From: Viscum album | Taxonomy: Eukaryota > Streptophyta > Magnoliopsida > Santalales > Viscaceae | Length of the DNA stretch: 64,000 nucleotides | Reading direction: 5' to 3' | Assembly: GCA_963277665.1 (NCBI GenBank) | Contig: OY728165.1 | Span: forward strand, 1,758,230,772-1,758,294,771 | Shown: piece by piece, positions 48,971-60,294 of the stretch | Layout: each line of letters begins with the position of its first letter | Numbering within the stretch: position 1 is the first letter of the stretch | Made by a program: the position numbers and the translations under genes | Notes under the pieces: model-generated | Databases searched by the model: none | What the model was told of the DNA's origin: nothing | The model's input: the letters and a program-made list of their open reading frames with translations, nothing else

Positions 48971-50991
48971 TTACTAAACAACGATATATTATTATAATAT
49001 TATTATGAACTAGCCGTTATGAATAGTATTAACTAAATTTTTAATTTTATAACATTATTATTCATCTTACACATTTTCTAGAACATGGTATAAGAACAAA
49101 ATAAAGTTTTCGTGTAAAATAAGTATTTTTAAAAAAATGCAGTTTTACCGCCTTTTGATGGCGCACCCACATTAAATCTAGTGTTTGACATGTTTATAAG
49201 TTCAATTTGAGAAAATGAAATTCTTCTTTCGAATCATGAAATAAAAATTTACTTTGGATAAATTTTTCATATTATTCTGGTAACTTTCATATTTTGATGA
49301 ATAGTAAAAACACGCTATATTTTAATGAAAAAAAACATTTTTTCATCGTAATAATTTATATGGATAAATTATAATATTGAATGGTTTTAAAGTATAAATA
49401 GAATATATTTTTACCATTTAATATAATTTAGGTCATTAGCATTGATTTTACGTTGAATTCGTAGGTTAAATCAATTCAATCTTTTGCACTATTTTAAACA
49501 AAAACTCGTTTTCATTCGACAACGGGATTAATTTTAATTTAATTTATACAACTTCTGTGTATTGAATTTGAAAAAATGGATTTCATATTTGGAATCAGTG
49601 GGTCCAAATTATTTTAATAGGCTACTTTTTATTTTTGAGAATTATGAATAGTAACTACAGTAAATTTTATTTACCATAGTTAAAGGTAAATCAGGTAATT
49701 AAGGGTAAATATAATATTACCCTAACACATTCCAAAATTCTATTGGATGGCTGAAAGTAAACCCATATCAACTAAGGGTCGGATTAGATTCATTTTATAG
49801 ACTTTTGACCATGAAAATAATTCAATTATTATTAACACCAAAGAAAGTGACAACATGTCACTCTCTTAAATCTTATAAGTATAATAATTTTAATCTAGTG
49901 ATAAACATCATAAAACATAAAACATGAATAGTATCCAGATATCTAATAAAATTATCTACATCATGATAATATATTTAGAATTTTTAGGGATTAAGTAATT
50001 GTCATTAATGGTGATACATTAATGATACAGAAATTATGTATTAAGTGGAAAATAAGTAATATAGTTTTTATTGAAATAATAATACCCATTAAAAGGCCCA
50101 CAAACCTGACCGAAACTTATTGGTAGTGTATATATACACTGTAATCATCCAATGACCTAATATATAACCGTTTGGATCCGTATAAAAGTGATTATGACAC
50201 TTATATTATTTTATTTTAAATGATGCCAAAGTTGTTACCTTCATAATTTAATAAATATAACAATTTAAATATTGTGATTTTAAGATGATAAATTCTATTA
50301 AATATATTATTGTGAAAGGTAATAGAGTTATCTTCCTCAGAGGATTTTATTTTAAATTTTTATGCAAAAAATCTGTATATTAAATAATTATACAAAAATG
50401 TTGTAGTATTTATTTTATTAAGAGATAAACCAAATAAATGGTTATAAAATTAATAAAATAAATATTATATGAACTATTTAATGTGATACACTAATTTTAT
50501 AGATACATATGACTTTTTATGAATCTATTAAACATTTTAGTTCGAAGATATCTTCTGTATATGTTTTATTTAAATTCAAATAAATGAATAGTTTCAAAAT
50601 TGACACTATTGTTATTTTATAATAATAACATATTATAAAATTGTTTAAAATCACAAAAATATTTAAAAATTATGAATTTACATTTATATGGTATAAAATG
50701 TTATAAATTATCCAATTATGGACAATTCACAACAAATAAGTAATTATTTTTTATAATTTAAAATTTAGAATGTTATTACCACAAATAATCTTTAATTGAT
50801 TAAATAAGGATAAATCAAGTTGATAATGTTAAAAATAAATTCTTAACATGTCTAAATTTTATTGGTTGATGAGATTAAAACCCTATATCATCTAATATTC
50901 TAATATGAGTCATTTTTGGAGGTTTTTATGTGGGGTTTGATTTATTATAAATTAATATTTTTAAGATTTCCAAAGTTGCCCTTCTCCTCCC

Positions 50992-50999
50992 TTATAAAA
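50992..50999 (+). promoter_or_regulatory. N 5' LTR TATA box
   Basis: CCCTTATAAAAGG followed by a C/T-rich CCTCCTCCCTCTCCTCCTCA stretch, typical of a plant core promoter with a pyrimidine-rich start region. The same is seen at 57998-58005. Confidence 0.65.
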
Positions 51000-51324
51000 G
51001 GTCACCTCCTCCCTCTCCTCCTCACACCAATTTGAGCCTTCAAGATCGGCCAACCCCTACCAAATTAACTTCTCCACTTCCCTAGAAACATCCTAGAGGT
51101 TCTGTTCTACTTTAAATACCAATCTTAGTGCCCTAAGAGGAGGTTTCAAAGAGGAGTATCGAAGAAGAGGTAATTTCTTCTCCCGATTCTTTCAAGCTTA
51201 TTTCTTCTTAAACTTCTTCTTCTTTAGTTGTTTCATTATAAATTAATAACATAAGTATCACTAATATACTGATTTGTAATTATAAATATGAAACAACCCC
51301 ATTTCACCTTCAATCCATCCTACA

Positions 51325-51765
51325 GAAAACAAAATCACCGCGCGTGCGTACGTACGGAATACAGTCTCCACGCCATGGTGTTTTTCCACGAACACCTTAC
51401 ATGGATGGGTATAATGGTGTAAATAATAACTATAAATAGTTATTATAGCATCATACTGATTCTGATATATTTTATCATCTACTCCAATTCAATTCAATTA
51501 TTATGGAAACGATATCATCACTCGTGCGTACGTACGGACTACTGTCTCCACGACGCGATGAGATTCATTCTCCATGTTAACCATTTAAGAATGATAATAA
51601 AGTATATATAAGCAATAATAATGAAATATATTAAATTATAAATCTACTGGATTTATTTATATATGTATGTCATCTACTTAATTCCATTCAACTCAATAAG
51701 AAAACGAAAACAGCGTTCATGCATACGTACGACCTACCGTCTCCATGAATGGTGTATTTCTTTCT
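51325..51765 (+). repeat. Three GTAC modules in N 5' LTR
   Basis: Units lie at about 51325-51388, 51505-51565 and 51699-51760, spaced 180-198 bp. Each reads AAAACNANATCANNNCTCGTG-like, then GCGTACGTACGG, then a CTGTCTCCACG-type end. The GTACGTAC core is palindromic and GC-richer than the AT-rich linkers. Confidence 0.75.
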
Positions 51766-52758
51766 ATTTATCGATCTATTATATATATGTATATTCTGAA
51801 TATATATTATATATAAATCATGTTTTATATTCTGGAATTATGTAATCATGATCTAAGTAATCATATGAATAATTACAAGTCAAAACACGGACGACAAATG
51901 AAACGATTTTACCCAAAACACTCTTTAACATGGAATTTACAAAAGAACGGGTAATATAAAGTCATAAGTGAAACATATATGATATCATAACAACGAATAT
52001 GATTCTTTAATAAGTCAATGACATTATTTAAATCATTATACAGGAGGTTTAGATACGTACGAAGCATATCGGACCTAAGGTAAGGGATAAATTTTGCAAA
52101 TCTCATTTTTATCCGAGATTGCTTATTCGTAAGTATTTACTAGGGCTACTTCTATAATCCATGTCCATGTTTTATAAAAGTTTTTTCATGTATGTTTAAA
52201 GACATTTTTACCCATTTTTGACTTTTTGACTTTTACTACATGTTATGTAAGGAATATTTCTTTTTTTACGTTACGAGGTACTTTTTTTTCTTTTTCGACA
52301 AAAGTACAAGAAGAATGTTTTTTTTAACTTATACGACATGAAAGGATTTTTACGGTTTCATAAAGCCTTATTTTCATGAAGCTTCCTCCAAAATATGTCA
52401 TTACTGTTTTCAACAAAATCTCTTTCATTTAAAATTGCATAATATTTTGTGAAAAGAAATTTATTTTGAAGAAGAAAGGATATTTTCCTCAAGATTTCAT
52501 TTCAAGTATTTTATCAAAACCATTTTTCATCTAAGATGACATTATTTCAATGTTTCATGTATCATGTCTCTATGATTTAAGTGGTTTCACTTTTCTCATT
52601 TTGCAATGATATGCATTTCTTTTATATGGATTATGTGATGATGGAATGATTTTTATGAATCCCATTTTGTTTATTGGGTTATTATGAATGATGAATGTAT
52701 TTTTGTGGCATAAGTAAGAATGATTTCATTATGAGATGGGTGGGACCTATATCTCCCT

Positions 52759-52796
52759 CCAATTAATTGGGTAATGATTTTATATCTCATGAGATA
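52759..52796. promoter_or_regulatory. Paired palindromes in N 5' LTR
   Basis: CCAATTAATTGG (52759-52770) and TATCTCATGAGATA (52783-52796) are both perfect palindromes. In the 3' LTR the first reads CCAATGCATTGG, so its centre differs at two bases but symmetry is kept. Confidence 0.65.
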
Positions 52797-53087
52797 GACA
52801 TGGATGGAATGGTAATTTAATCCGGTTTAGTGTTACAGGACTGAAACGAGGAGTGAACTCGATTCAGAATGGAACTCTGTCCACTAAGATGATCTTGGAA
52901 GTGATGACTTGGCTACTATAGAAATCATTACATGTTCTTAATGGATTCCACAATTACATGTTTTATTCCCATGCTATTTTATCATGGTTTATGTTCCATT
53001 ATGATCTATGCCTTATGTACTTCCATTTTTTATGTCATTACTCAAGATTTTAATGTTTAAACATTATGTTCATGTTTTTAAGTTCCA

Positions 53088-53285
53088 ATGTATATGGTAT
53101 GTTTTATTTTTTCCATTCTAACCCTTACTGAGCATTTGAGCTCACCATTTTTATGTTTTATTTTCCCCCAAGATCAAAATAAAGGTTTTAGGTCAGGAAA
53201 CAAAAAGTGGAAGATCTTTATGGGAGATGTTGAAAATCTTTCACCACGATTAGAAGATTACATTCCAAGTTTCCAAAGACACTAA
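53088..53285 (+). CDS. 65-codon frame at the end of N 5' LTR, doubtful
   Basis: It begins MYMVCFIFSIL and ends in GDVENLSPRLEDYIPSFQRH. The 3' LTR has the same length frame (60093-60290) with about seven differences. The part after the putative acceptor differs at only about four of 118 bases. It spans the hairpin and acceptor signals, so conservation may reflect RNA signals, not protein. No family recognised. Confidence 0.25.
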   Translation: MYMVCFIFSILTLTEHLSSPFLCFIFPQDQNKGFRSGNKKWKIFMGDVENLSPRLEDYIPSFQRH

Positions 53286-53290
53286 ACTAT
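53271..53290 (+). other. Shared U5 box in N 5' LTR
   Basis: TTCCAAAGACACTAAACTAT, about 95 nt before the primer site. Confidence 0.55.
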
Positions 53291-53382
53291 TACGGTCCTT
53301 GTGTGTCTATTTTTGTTATGAATTATGTATTCCGCAAAACTAATGTAATGTCCATGTACATCAAGATTAGGGTCTCTACAGT

Positions 53383-53394
53383 TGGTATCATAGG
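53383..53394 (+). other. N primer-binding site
   Basis: GT then TGGTATCATAGG after the LTR end CTACA. It matches initiator-Met tRNA (TGGTATCAGAG) with one substitution, shared with E2. Confidence 0.75.
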
Positions 53395-53640
53395 GAAGGT
53401 TTAGTCAACCATTGGAAACTAGGATGTGAAATCATTAGTGAGATCCTTAGAGATATTTCTAAGGTATTTCTAGGGATGTCCCTAAGGATATGTATACGTA
53501 TAGGATATAGTCCTAGAACTACGGTAACGATCATAGAATTTAACCTAAGATGTTAGATATTGAGGATACGCACCATTTACTGTGTTGTTTTCCCTAGCAT
53601 CATTTTTTCCTCTCACACTATTCTTTTTAGGTTTTAGAAA

Positions 53641-54173
53641 ATGACTGGAAACAGGAAGATTCATGATAATGGAGGATATGACGGACAATGGAATGATATT
53701 CTTCATGAGAAACCAAATGAAACGGGATTTGGAAGTCCAAAAATCGTTATTATGCCTAATCAACAATCTCATAATATGATCAATAATCTCAACTTTGGTA
53801 AGTTTCCCGACTCAGATAATAAGAGAAAGATGGAGTTTCATGATGATCATAGAGGAAATAAAGTTCAATTTCCCTGATGTAAATCATGTGGGAAGAGGCA
53901 TCAGGGAGATTGTATCAAAGGAACTGGAAGATGCTTTGGGTGTGGAAATGAAGGACACAAAGCTAGTAAGTGCAAAGGAAAAGGTTCACTTAACACCATG
54001 GACAAGGATAATGGTATTTCTACGACATCAACAATGATTAGATGTTTTAGAGGTGGAATGTATGGGTATTATGAAAACCAATGCCCTAATGGAAAATATC
54101 ATGAGGAGAATCATCATGGTCATATGGGTAGTATTTATGTGGATGATGATGAGGAGACTACAAATGATATATA
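53641..54173 (+). pseudogene. gag: N mini-gag: gag start joined to three zinc knuckles, one stop
   Basis: From ATG at 53641 the frame runs 177 codons to TAA at 54171, broken only by a TGA at 53875. The start MTGNRK resembles the G1 gag start MAGNRR. About 65 residues later comes NKRKMEF, like KKRKVDF just before the G1 knuckles. Then follow CKSCGKRHQGDC, CFGCGNEGHKASKC and a third degenerate CFRGGMYGYYENQC. The capsid region present in G1 (the FFDKYFP zone) is absent. O has the same shortened layout. The product would be an RNA-binding nucleocapsid-like protein, which is an inference from the knuckles. Confidence 0.7.
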
Positions 54174-54840
54174 AGCTGAAAGAAGTGTTGAAGCTCAGTC
54201 GGTTGTTTTAGAAGGTAGGGGAATGGTTGTATATTTATCGAGAGTTATGTTGTATAGTTAATGGTACTATGGAATAAAGAATCATCTAAGGATTGTTACA
54301 CTATTGTTTTTCCTAAAAGTATTTGAAAGTATATGTTGAATGGTACCAGTATCCATGGAATGTTCTTCAGATATTATTGTAAAGTAGATGATATGCGCAT
54401 AATGAAGGAATAAGAAGATAGTGAGATGTTTGATTGTATTCAAGATCTCATGATTGATATAGGGACTAAGAGATATCATGGTTTGAGTATATATAATTTT
54501 GAGGATTTTGGTATGTGGAAAGTGTTAACTTTTAACTGCATTCATGTTTTCACTAAGGTTCAATGGGTATTCATTTTTCAAGAGAATGCATGATTAAGGC
54601 CTTCGAACGTTTGTAATGTGACCAACAAGACATATCTTATGATATATAGGGATCAACGGTGGTATTAACATGCTTCTTATATGAAATCTCTGGTAATCTT
54701 TTTCACTATAATATGACAATAGACTGCAATATTATGGATAAGCCTAAAGATTGGAATGGATTATGTTGGACATAAATTAGTATTGTTTAAGGATATAACC
54801 TTTTTTCGATATTATTGATGGGATGATATAGTAATGTAGT
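54174..54840 (+). other. N internal region after gag, possible protease trace
   Basis: Mostly non-coding. Near 54450-54478 the + strand reads LMIDIGTKRYH, which could be an eroded protease active site (D-S-G-T), and GGAATGGATTATG near 54756 is shared with O. No RT motif is present. Confidence 0.35.
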
Positions 54841-54844
54841 TTTA

Positions 54845-54980
54845 GAAAAAAGGACAACCTGTAGGATTGGCGACAGCCCATCACGCCGGACAAGGCTGTG
54901 GGAATTGAACCCACAACCTAAATGTGACTGGCCTTTATCTCCTACCACTGGCCTACAGGAAGTCCCTGATTAGTAGAAAC
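54845..54980 (-). repeat. tRNA-derived SINE (in N)
   Basis: On the - strand it has an A-box-like GTAGGCCAGTGGTAGG, a B box GGTTCAATTCCC, a GCCTTGTCCGG body and a TCCTTTTT end. It is flanked by TAGTTTTA on both sides (54837-54844 and 54981-54988), a plausible target duplication. It has the same position and the same antisense orientation within N as the SINE at 47961-48090 has within O. Confidence 0.8.
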
Positions 54981-54988
54981 TAGTTTTA

Positions 54989-55622
54989 TTTTATTAAGAG
55001 GTATGATATATGAAGTATAAGTTCATTTTTGGAACCATATACGATTAATCTAACCATAATATGGACTTATAACTTTTTCTAACGTTTTTTTTGAAATAGA
55101 TGGAATGACCCATCATTCTATCACATGATCTACTAACACATCACGAATAACAAATTCAACTTCATTTCATTAAGGGATGAAGTGGAAATTGTTCAATTCA
55201 CAAACAATAGTGTGATTGTACAAAAATCATGTAAGTATTTCATTTAATTCATCAACTTTAGGGAAATGATCTTGAAAACCAAAAATGTTGTCCTAGTTCC
55301 CTTATATCCGATGAATCAGATGGTACCTTAGATCATTACAAATCTATATCTTTGTGATTATTGGCTTTTTCATAGCCATGTTCTCTACCACTCTTCATCA
55401 GAACCTGATGGTTAGATTTTTCTTCCATAACTATATTTTCACCTATGTTCTCCTACGTGGAAACTCAGTGATGTGTTAATTTGGGTAAACGTTATATTTC
55501 ATACTTTAGTTTTTAAATCCATTTTTTGGTATTCCTTTTTACGATGTGGGTTTCTATTAAACAAACTTTCGAGTAGTAAACCATTTTTAACCCCGATGAA
55601 TTTTGAGGGAGAAATTCATTTT
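54989..55622 (+). other. N internal region, 3' part
   Basis: No coding motif. It aligns patchily with 47384-47960 of O, for example at TTTTTGGAACCATATACGAT (55032-55051). Confidence 0.45.
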
Positions 55623-55635
55623 AAGGGGGGTAGAA
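55623..55635 (+). other. N polypurine tract
   Basis: AAGGGGGGTAGAA directly before the 3' LTR start TGTAACGCCCC. Confidence 0.8.
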
Positions 55636-58329
55636 TGTAACGCCCCGAGATATTATGAAAAATATTCATTTAGTTTCATTAATGTATAGTTTTTTATGCT
55701 ACACCAAGATTACCTTGCGCTATACGCAACACCGTATTAGCTTGCAGTATACACAACACTGTTCTTGGATAGTGTTACACACAATTTTGATAATAGTTAT
55801 TCTACGGAACATTGGGTATATATATATATATATTCAATGTATAAATGAAATATGGTTGGTTTCTGTTATATGAAACAACTAAGGAATCTTTCACAACACG
55901 CAACACTGACCTGGCTTGCATTACACGCAATCACGACCTTCCTCGATAGCGTGTGTTGTACGCAATACCGGGTTTTACTGAACAACGATATATTATTATA
56001 ATATTATTATGAACTAGCTGTTATGAATAGTATTAACTAATTTTTTAATTTTATAACATTATTATTAATATTACACATTTCCTAGAACATGGTGTAAGAA
56101 AAAAATAAATTTTTCCAGAAAAATAATTATTTTTCAAAAAAATGCAGTTTTACCGCCTTTTAATGGCGCACCAACTTTAAATCTAGTTTTTGAGATGTTT
56201 ATAAGTTCAATTTTACAAAATAGAATTTTTCTTTGGAATCATGAAATAAAAATTTACTTTGGATAAATTTTTCGTATTATTCTGGGAACTTTCATATTTT
56301 GATGAATAGTAAAAACACGCTATATTTTAATGAAAAACAACTTTTTTTCATCGTAATAATTTATATGGTTAAATTATAATATTTAATGGTTTTAAAGTAT
56401 AAATATAATATATTTTTACCATTTAATATAATTTATTACATTAGCATTGATTTTACATTGAATTTGTAGGTTAAATCAATTCAATCTTTTGCAATGTTTT
56501 AAACAAAAACTCGTTTTCATTCAACAACGAGATTAATTTTAATTTAATTTCTGCAACTTTTGTGTATGGAATTTTAAAAAATTGATTTCATATTTGGAAT
56601 CAGTTTGTCCAAATTATTTTAATAGGCTACTTTTTATTTTTGGGAATTATGAATAGTAACTACGGTAAATTTTATTTACCATAGTTAAAGGTAAATCGGG
56701 TAATTAAGGGTAAATATAATATTACCCTAACACACGAAAAAATTCTATTGGATGGATAAAAGTAAACCCATATCAACTAAGGGTTGTATTAGATTCATTT
56801 TATGGACTTTTGACCATGAAAATAATTTAATTATTATTAAAACCAAAGAAAGTGACAACATGTCACTCTCTTAAATCTTATAAGTATAATAATTTTAATC
56901 TAGTGATAAACATCATTAAACTTCAAACCTGAATAGTCTCCAGAAAGTTAATAAAATTATCTACATCATGATAATTTATTTAGAATTTTTAGGGATTAAA
57001 TATTTTTCATTAATGGTGATACATTAATGATACAAAAATTATTTATTAAGTGGAAGATAAGTAATATAGTTTTTATTGAAATATTAATACCCATTAAAAG
57101 GCCCTAAAACCTGCCCAAAACTAATTGTTAGTGTATATATACACCTTAATAATCCAATGACCTAATATATAACCATTTGGATCCTTATAAAAGTGATTAT
57201 GACACTTATATTATTTTATTTTAAATGATGCCAAAGTTATCACCTTCATAATTTAATAAATATAACAATTTAAATATTGTGATTTTAAGATGATAAATTC
57301 TATTAAATGTATTATTTTGAAATTTAATAGATTTATCTTCATCATAGGATTTTAGTTTAAATTTTTATGAAACAAATTAGTATATTAAATAATTATACAA
57401 AAATGTTGTAGTAATTATTATATTAAGAGATAAACCAAATAAATGGTTTTAAAAATAATAAAATAAATATTATATGAACTATTTAATGTGATCCACTAAT
57501 TTTATAGATACCTATGACCTTTTATGAATCTATTAATGCTTTTATTTCGAACATATCTTCTATATATATTTTATATAAATTCAAATAAATGAATAGTGTG
57601 AAAATTGACACATGTTATTTTATAAAAATATCATATTATAAAATTGTTTAAAAATCAAACAAAATATTTAAAAATTATGAATTTAAATTTATATGGTATA
57701 AAATGTTATAAAGTATCCAATTATGGACAATTCTCAAAAAAATAAGTAATTATTTGTTATAATTTAAAATTTAGAATATTATTACCAGAAATAAAATTAA
57801 ATTCATTAAATAAGGATAAATCAAGTTGATAATGTTAAAAATAAATTCCTAACATGTCTAAATCTTATTGGTTGATGAGATTACAACCCTATCTCCTCTA
57901 ATATTTTAATATGAGTCATTTTTGGAGGTTTTTATGTGGGGTTTGATTTATTATAAATTAATATTTTTTAGATTTTCAAAGTTGCCCCTCTCCTCCCTTA
58001 TAAAAGGGAACCTCCTCCCTCTCCTCCTCACACCAATTTTAGCCTTCAAGCTCGGCCAACCCCTGCCAAATTATCTTCTCCACTTCCCTAGAAACAACCT
58101 AGAGGTTCTGCTCTACTTTAAAAACCGATCATAGTGCTCTAAGAGGAGGTTTCAAAGAGGCGTATCGAAGAAGAGGTAATTTCTTCTCCCGATTCTTTCA
58201 AGCTTCTTTCTTCTTCAACTTATTCTTCTTTAGATGTTTCATTATAAATTAATAACATAAGTATCACTAATATACTGATTTGTTATTATAAATATGAAAT
58301 AAACCCATTTCACCTTCTATCGACCCTAC

Positions 58330-58765
58330 GGAAAACAAAATCACCGCGCGTGCGTATGTACGGAATACTGTCTCCACGCCGTGGTGTTTTTCCACCAACA
58401 CCTTACATGGATGGGTATAATGGTGTAAATAATAACTATAACTAGTTATTATAACATCATACTGATTCTGATATATTGTATCATCCACTTCAATTCAATT
58501 CAATAATTATGGAAACGATATCATCGCTCGTGCGTACGTACGGACTACCATCTCCACGACGCGATGAGATTCATTCTCCATGTTTACCATTTAATAATGA
58601 TTATAAAGTATATATACGAAATAACAATGAAATATATGACATTATAAAGCTACTGGATTTATGTATATATCTATTTCATCTACTTAATTCCATTCAACTC
58701 AATAAGGAAACAAAAACAGTGCTCATGCGTACGTATGGCCTACCATCTCCATGAATGGTGTATTT
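58330..58765 (+). repeat. Three GTAC modules in N 3' LTR
   Basis: Units at about 58330-58392, 58510-58570 and 58706-58763. The middle unit keeps the perfect GCGTACGTACGG. The first (GCGTATGTACGG) and third (GCGTACGTATGG) each carry one transition. Confidence 0.7.
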
Positions 58766-59763
58766 CTTTCCATTTATCGATCTATTATATATATCTATAT
58801 TATGAATATATATAATATATAAATCATGTTTTATATTCTGGAATTATGTAATAGTGATCTATGTAATCATATGAATAATTACAAGTCAAAACATAGACGA
58901 CAAATGAAACGATTTTACCCAAAACACTCTTTAACATGGAATTTATAAAAGAATGGGTAATATAAAGTCATAAGTGAAACATATATGATATAATAACAAT
59001 GAATATGATTCTGTAATAATTCAATGACATTATTTAAATCATTATATAGGAGGTTTGTATACGTACGAATCATATCGGACCTAAGGTAAGTGATAAATTT
59101 TGCAAATCTCATTTTTATCCGAGATTGCTTATTCGCAAGTATGTACTGGGGTTACTTATATAATCCATGTCCATGTTTTATAAAAGTGTTTTCATGTATG
59201 TTTAAAGTCATTTTTACCCATTTTCGACTTTTTGACTTTTACTACATGTTATGTAAGGAATCATTCTTTTTTTTACGTTATGATGTACTTTTTTGACTTT
59301 TTCGACAAAAGTTCGAGAAAAATGTTTTTTTAACTTATATGACATGAAAGGATTTTTATGGTTTCATGAAGCCTTAATTCATGATGCTTCTTCCAGAATA
59401 TTTCATTACTTGTTTTAACAAAATCTCTTTCTTTTAAAATTTCATGACGTTTTGTGAAAAGAAATTGATTTTGAGGAAGAAAGGATATTTTATTTAAGAA
59501 TTCATTTCAAGTATTTTATCAAAACCATTTTTCATCTAAGATGACGTTATTTCAATGTTTCAAGTATCATGCCTCTATGATTTATATGGTTTCAATTTTC
59601 TTATTATGAAATGATATCCATTTCTTTTATATGGATTATGTGATGATGTAATGATGTTTATGAAACCCATTTTGTTTATTGGGTAATTATGAATGATGTA
59701 TGTTTTTTTGTGGCACAAGTAAGAATGATTTCATTATGAGATGGGGGGGAACTATATCTACCT

Positions 59764-59801
59764 CCAATGCATTGGGTAAAGTTTTTATATCTCATGAGAT
59801 A
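59764..59801. promoter_or_regulatory. Paired palindromes in N 3' LTR
   Basis: CCAATGCATTGG (59764-59775) and TATCTCATGAGATA (59788-59801), both perfect. Confidence 0.65.
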
Positions 59802-60275
59802 GACATGGCTGGAATGGTAAGTTAATCTGGTTCAGTGTTATAGGACTGAAATGATGAGTGAACCCGATTCAGAATGGGACTTTGTCCACTAAGATGATCT
59901 TGGCAGCAATGCCTTGGCTACTATGGAAATCATTACATGTGCTTAATGGAGTCCAAAATTACATGTTTTATTCCCATGCTATTTTATCATGGTTTATGTT
60001 CCATTATGATCTATGACTTATGTACTTCCATGTTTTACGTCGTTTCTCAAGATTTTAATGTTTAAACATTATGTTCATGTTTTTAAGTTCCAATGTATAT
60101 GGTATGTTTTATTTTATCCATGCTTACCCTTAATGAGCATTTGAGCTCACCATTTTTATGTTTTATTTTCCCCCAGGATCAAAAGAAAGGTTTTAGGTCA
60201 GGAAACAAAAAGTGGAAGATCTTTATGGGAGATGTTGAAAATCTTTCACCACGATTAGAAGATTACGTTCAATGT

Positions 60276-60294
60276 TTCCAAAGACACTAAACTA
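60276..60294 (+). other. Shared U5 box in N 3' LTR
   Basis: TTTCCAAAGACACTAAACT, the same as in the 5' LTR. Confidence 0.55.

Larger units (their letters stand above)
51170..53172 (+). other. Putative leader intron in N 5' LTR
   Basis: Donor GAAGAG/GTAATT (51170) lies about 145 nt after the expected start, and acceptor CCCCCAAG (53172) follows a T/C-rich run. In the 3' LTR the same signals read GTAATT (58176) and CCCCCAG (60176), nearly the same length (2,003 and 2,001). The modules, palindromes and hairpin are inside. Confidence 0.4.
48638..53380 (+). repeat. N 5' LTR
   Basis: It starts TGTAACTCCCCGAG and ends GGTCTCTACA. In order it holds iterated CGCAACAC motifs (48700-48970), a TATA box (about 50992-50999), donor AG/GTAATT (51170), three GTAC modules (51325-51765), two palindromes (52759-52796), a TGAGC...GCTCA hairpin (53130-53145), an acceptor zone (53161-53172) and the U5 box (53271-53290). 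Confidence 0.92.

Noticed and set aside
51325..51765. A CRISPR-like or satellite array
   Set aside because: Only three units occur per LTR, spacers are not unique and are shared between LTR copies, and the setting is a plant retrotransposon.
58476..58754. 92-codon frame containing two repeats of a TYGLPSPRRDEIH-like peptide
   Set aside because: The repeats are simply translations of the GTAC modules. Mutations in the other LTRs break the frame without regard to codon position.
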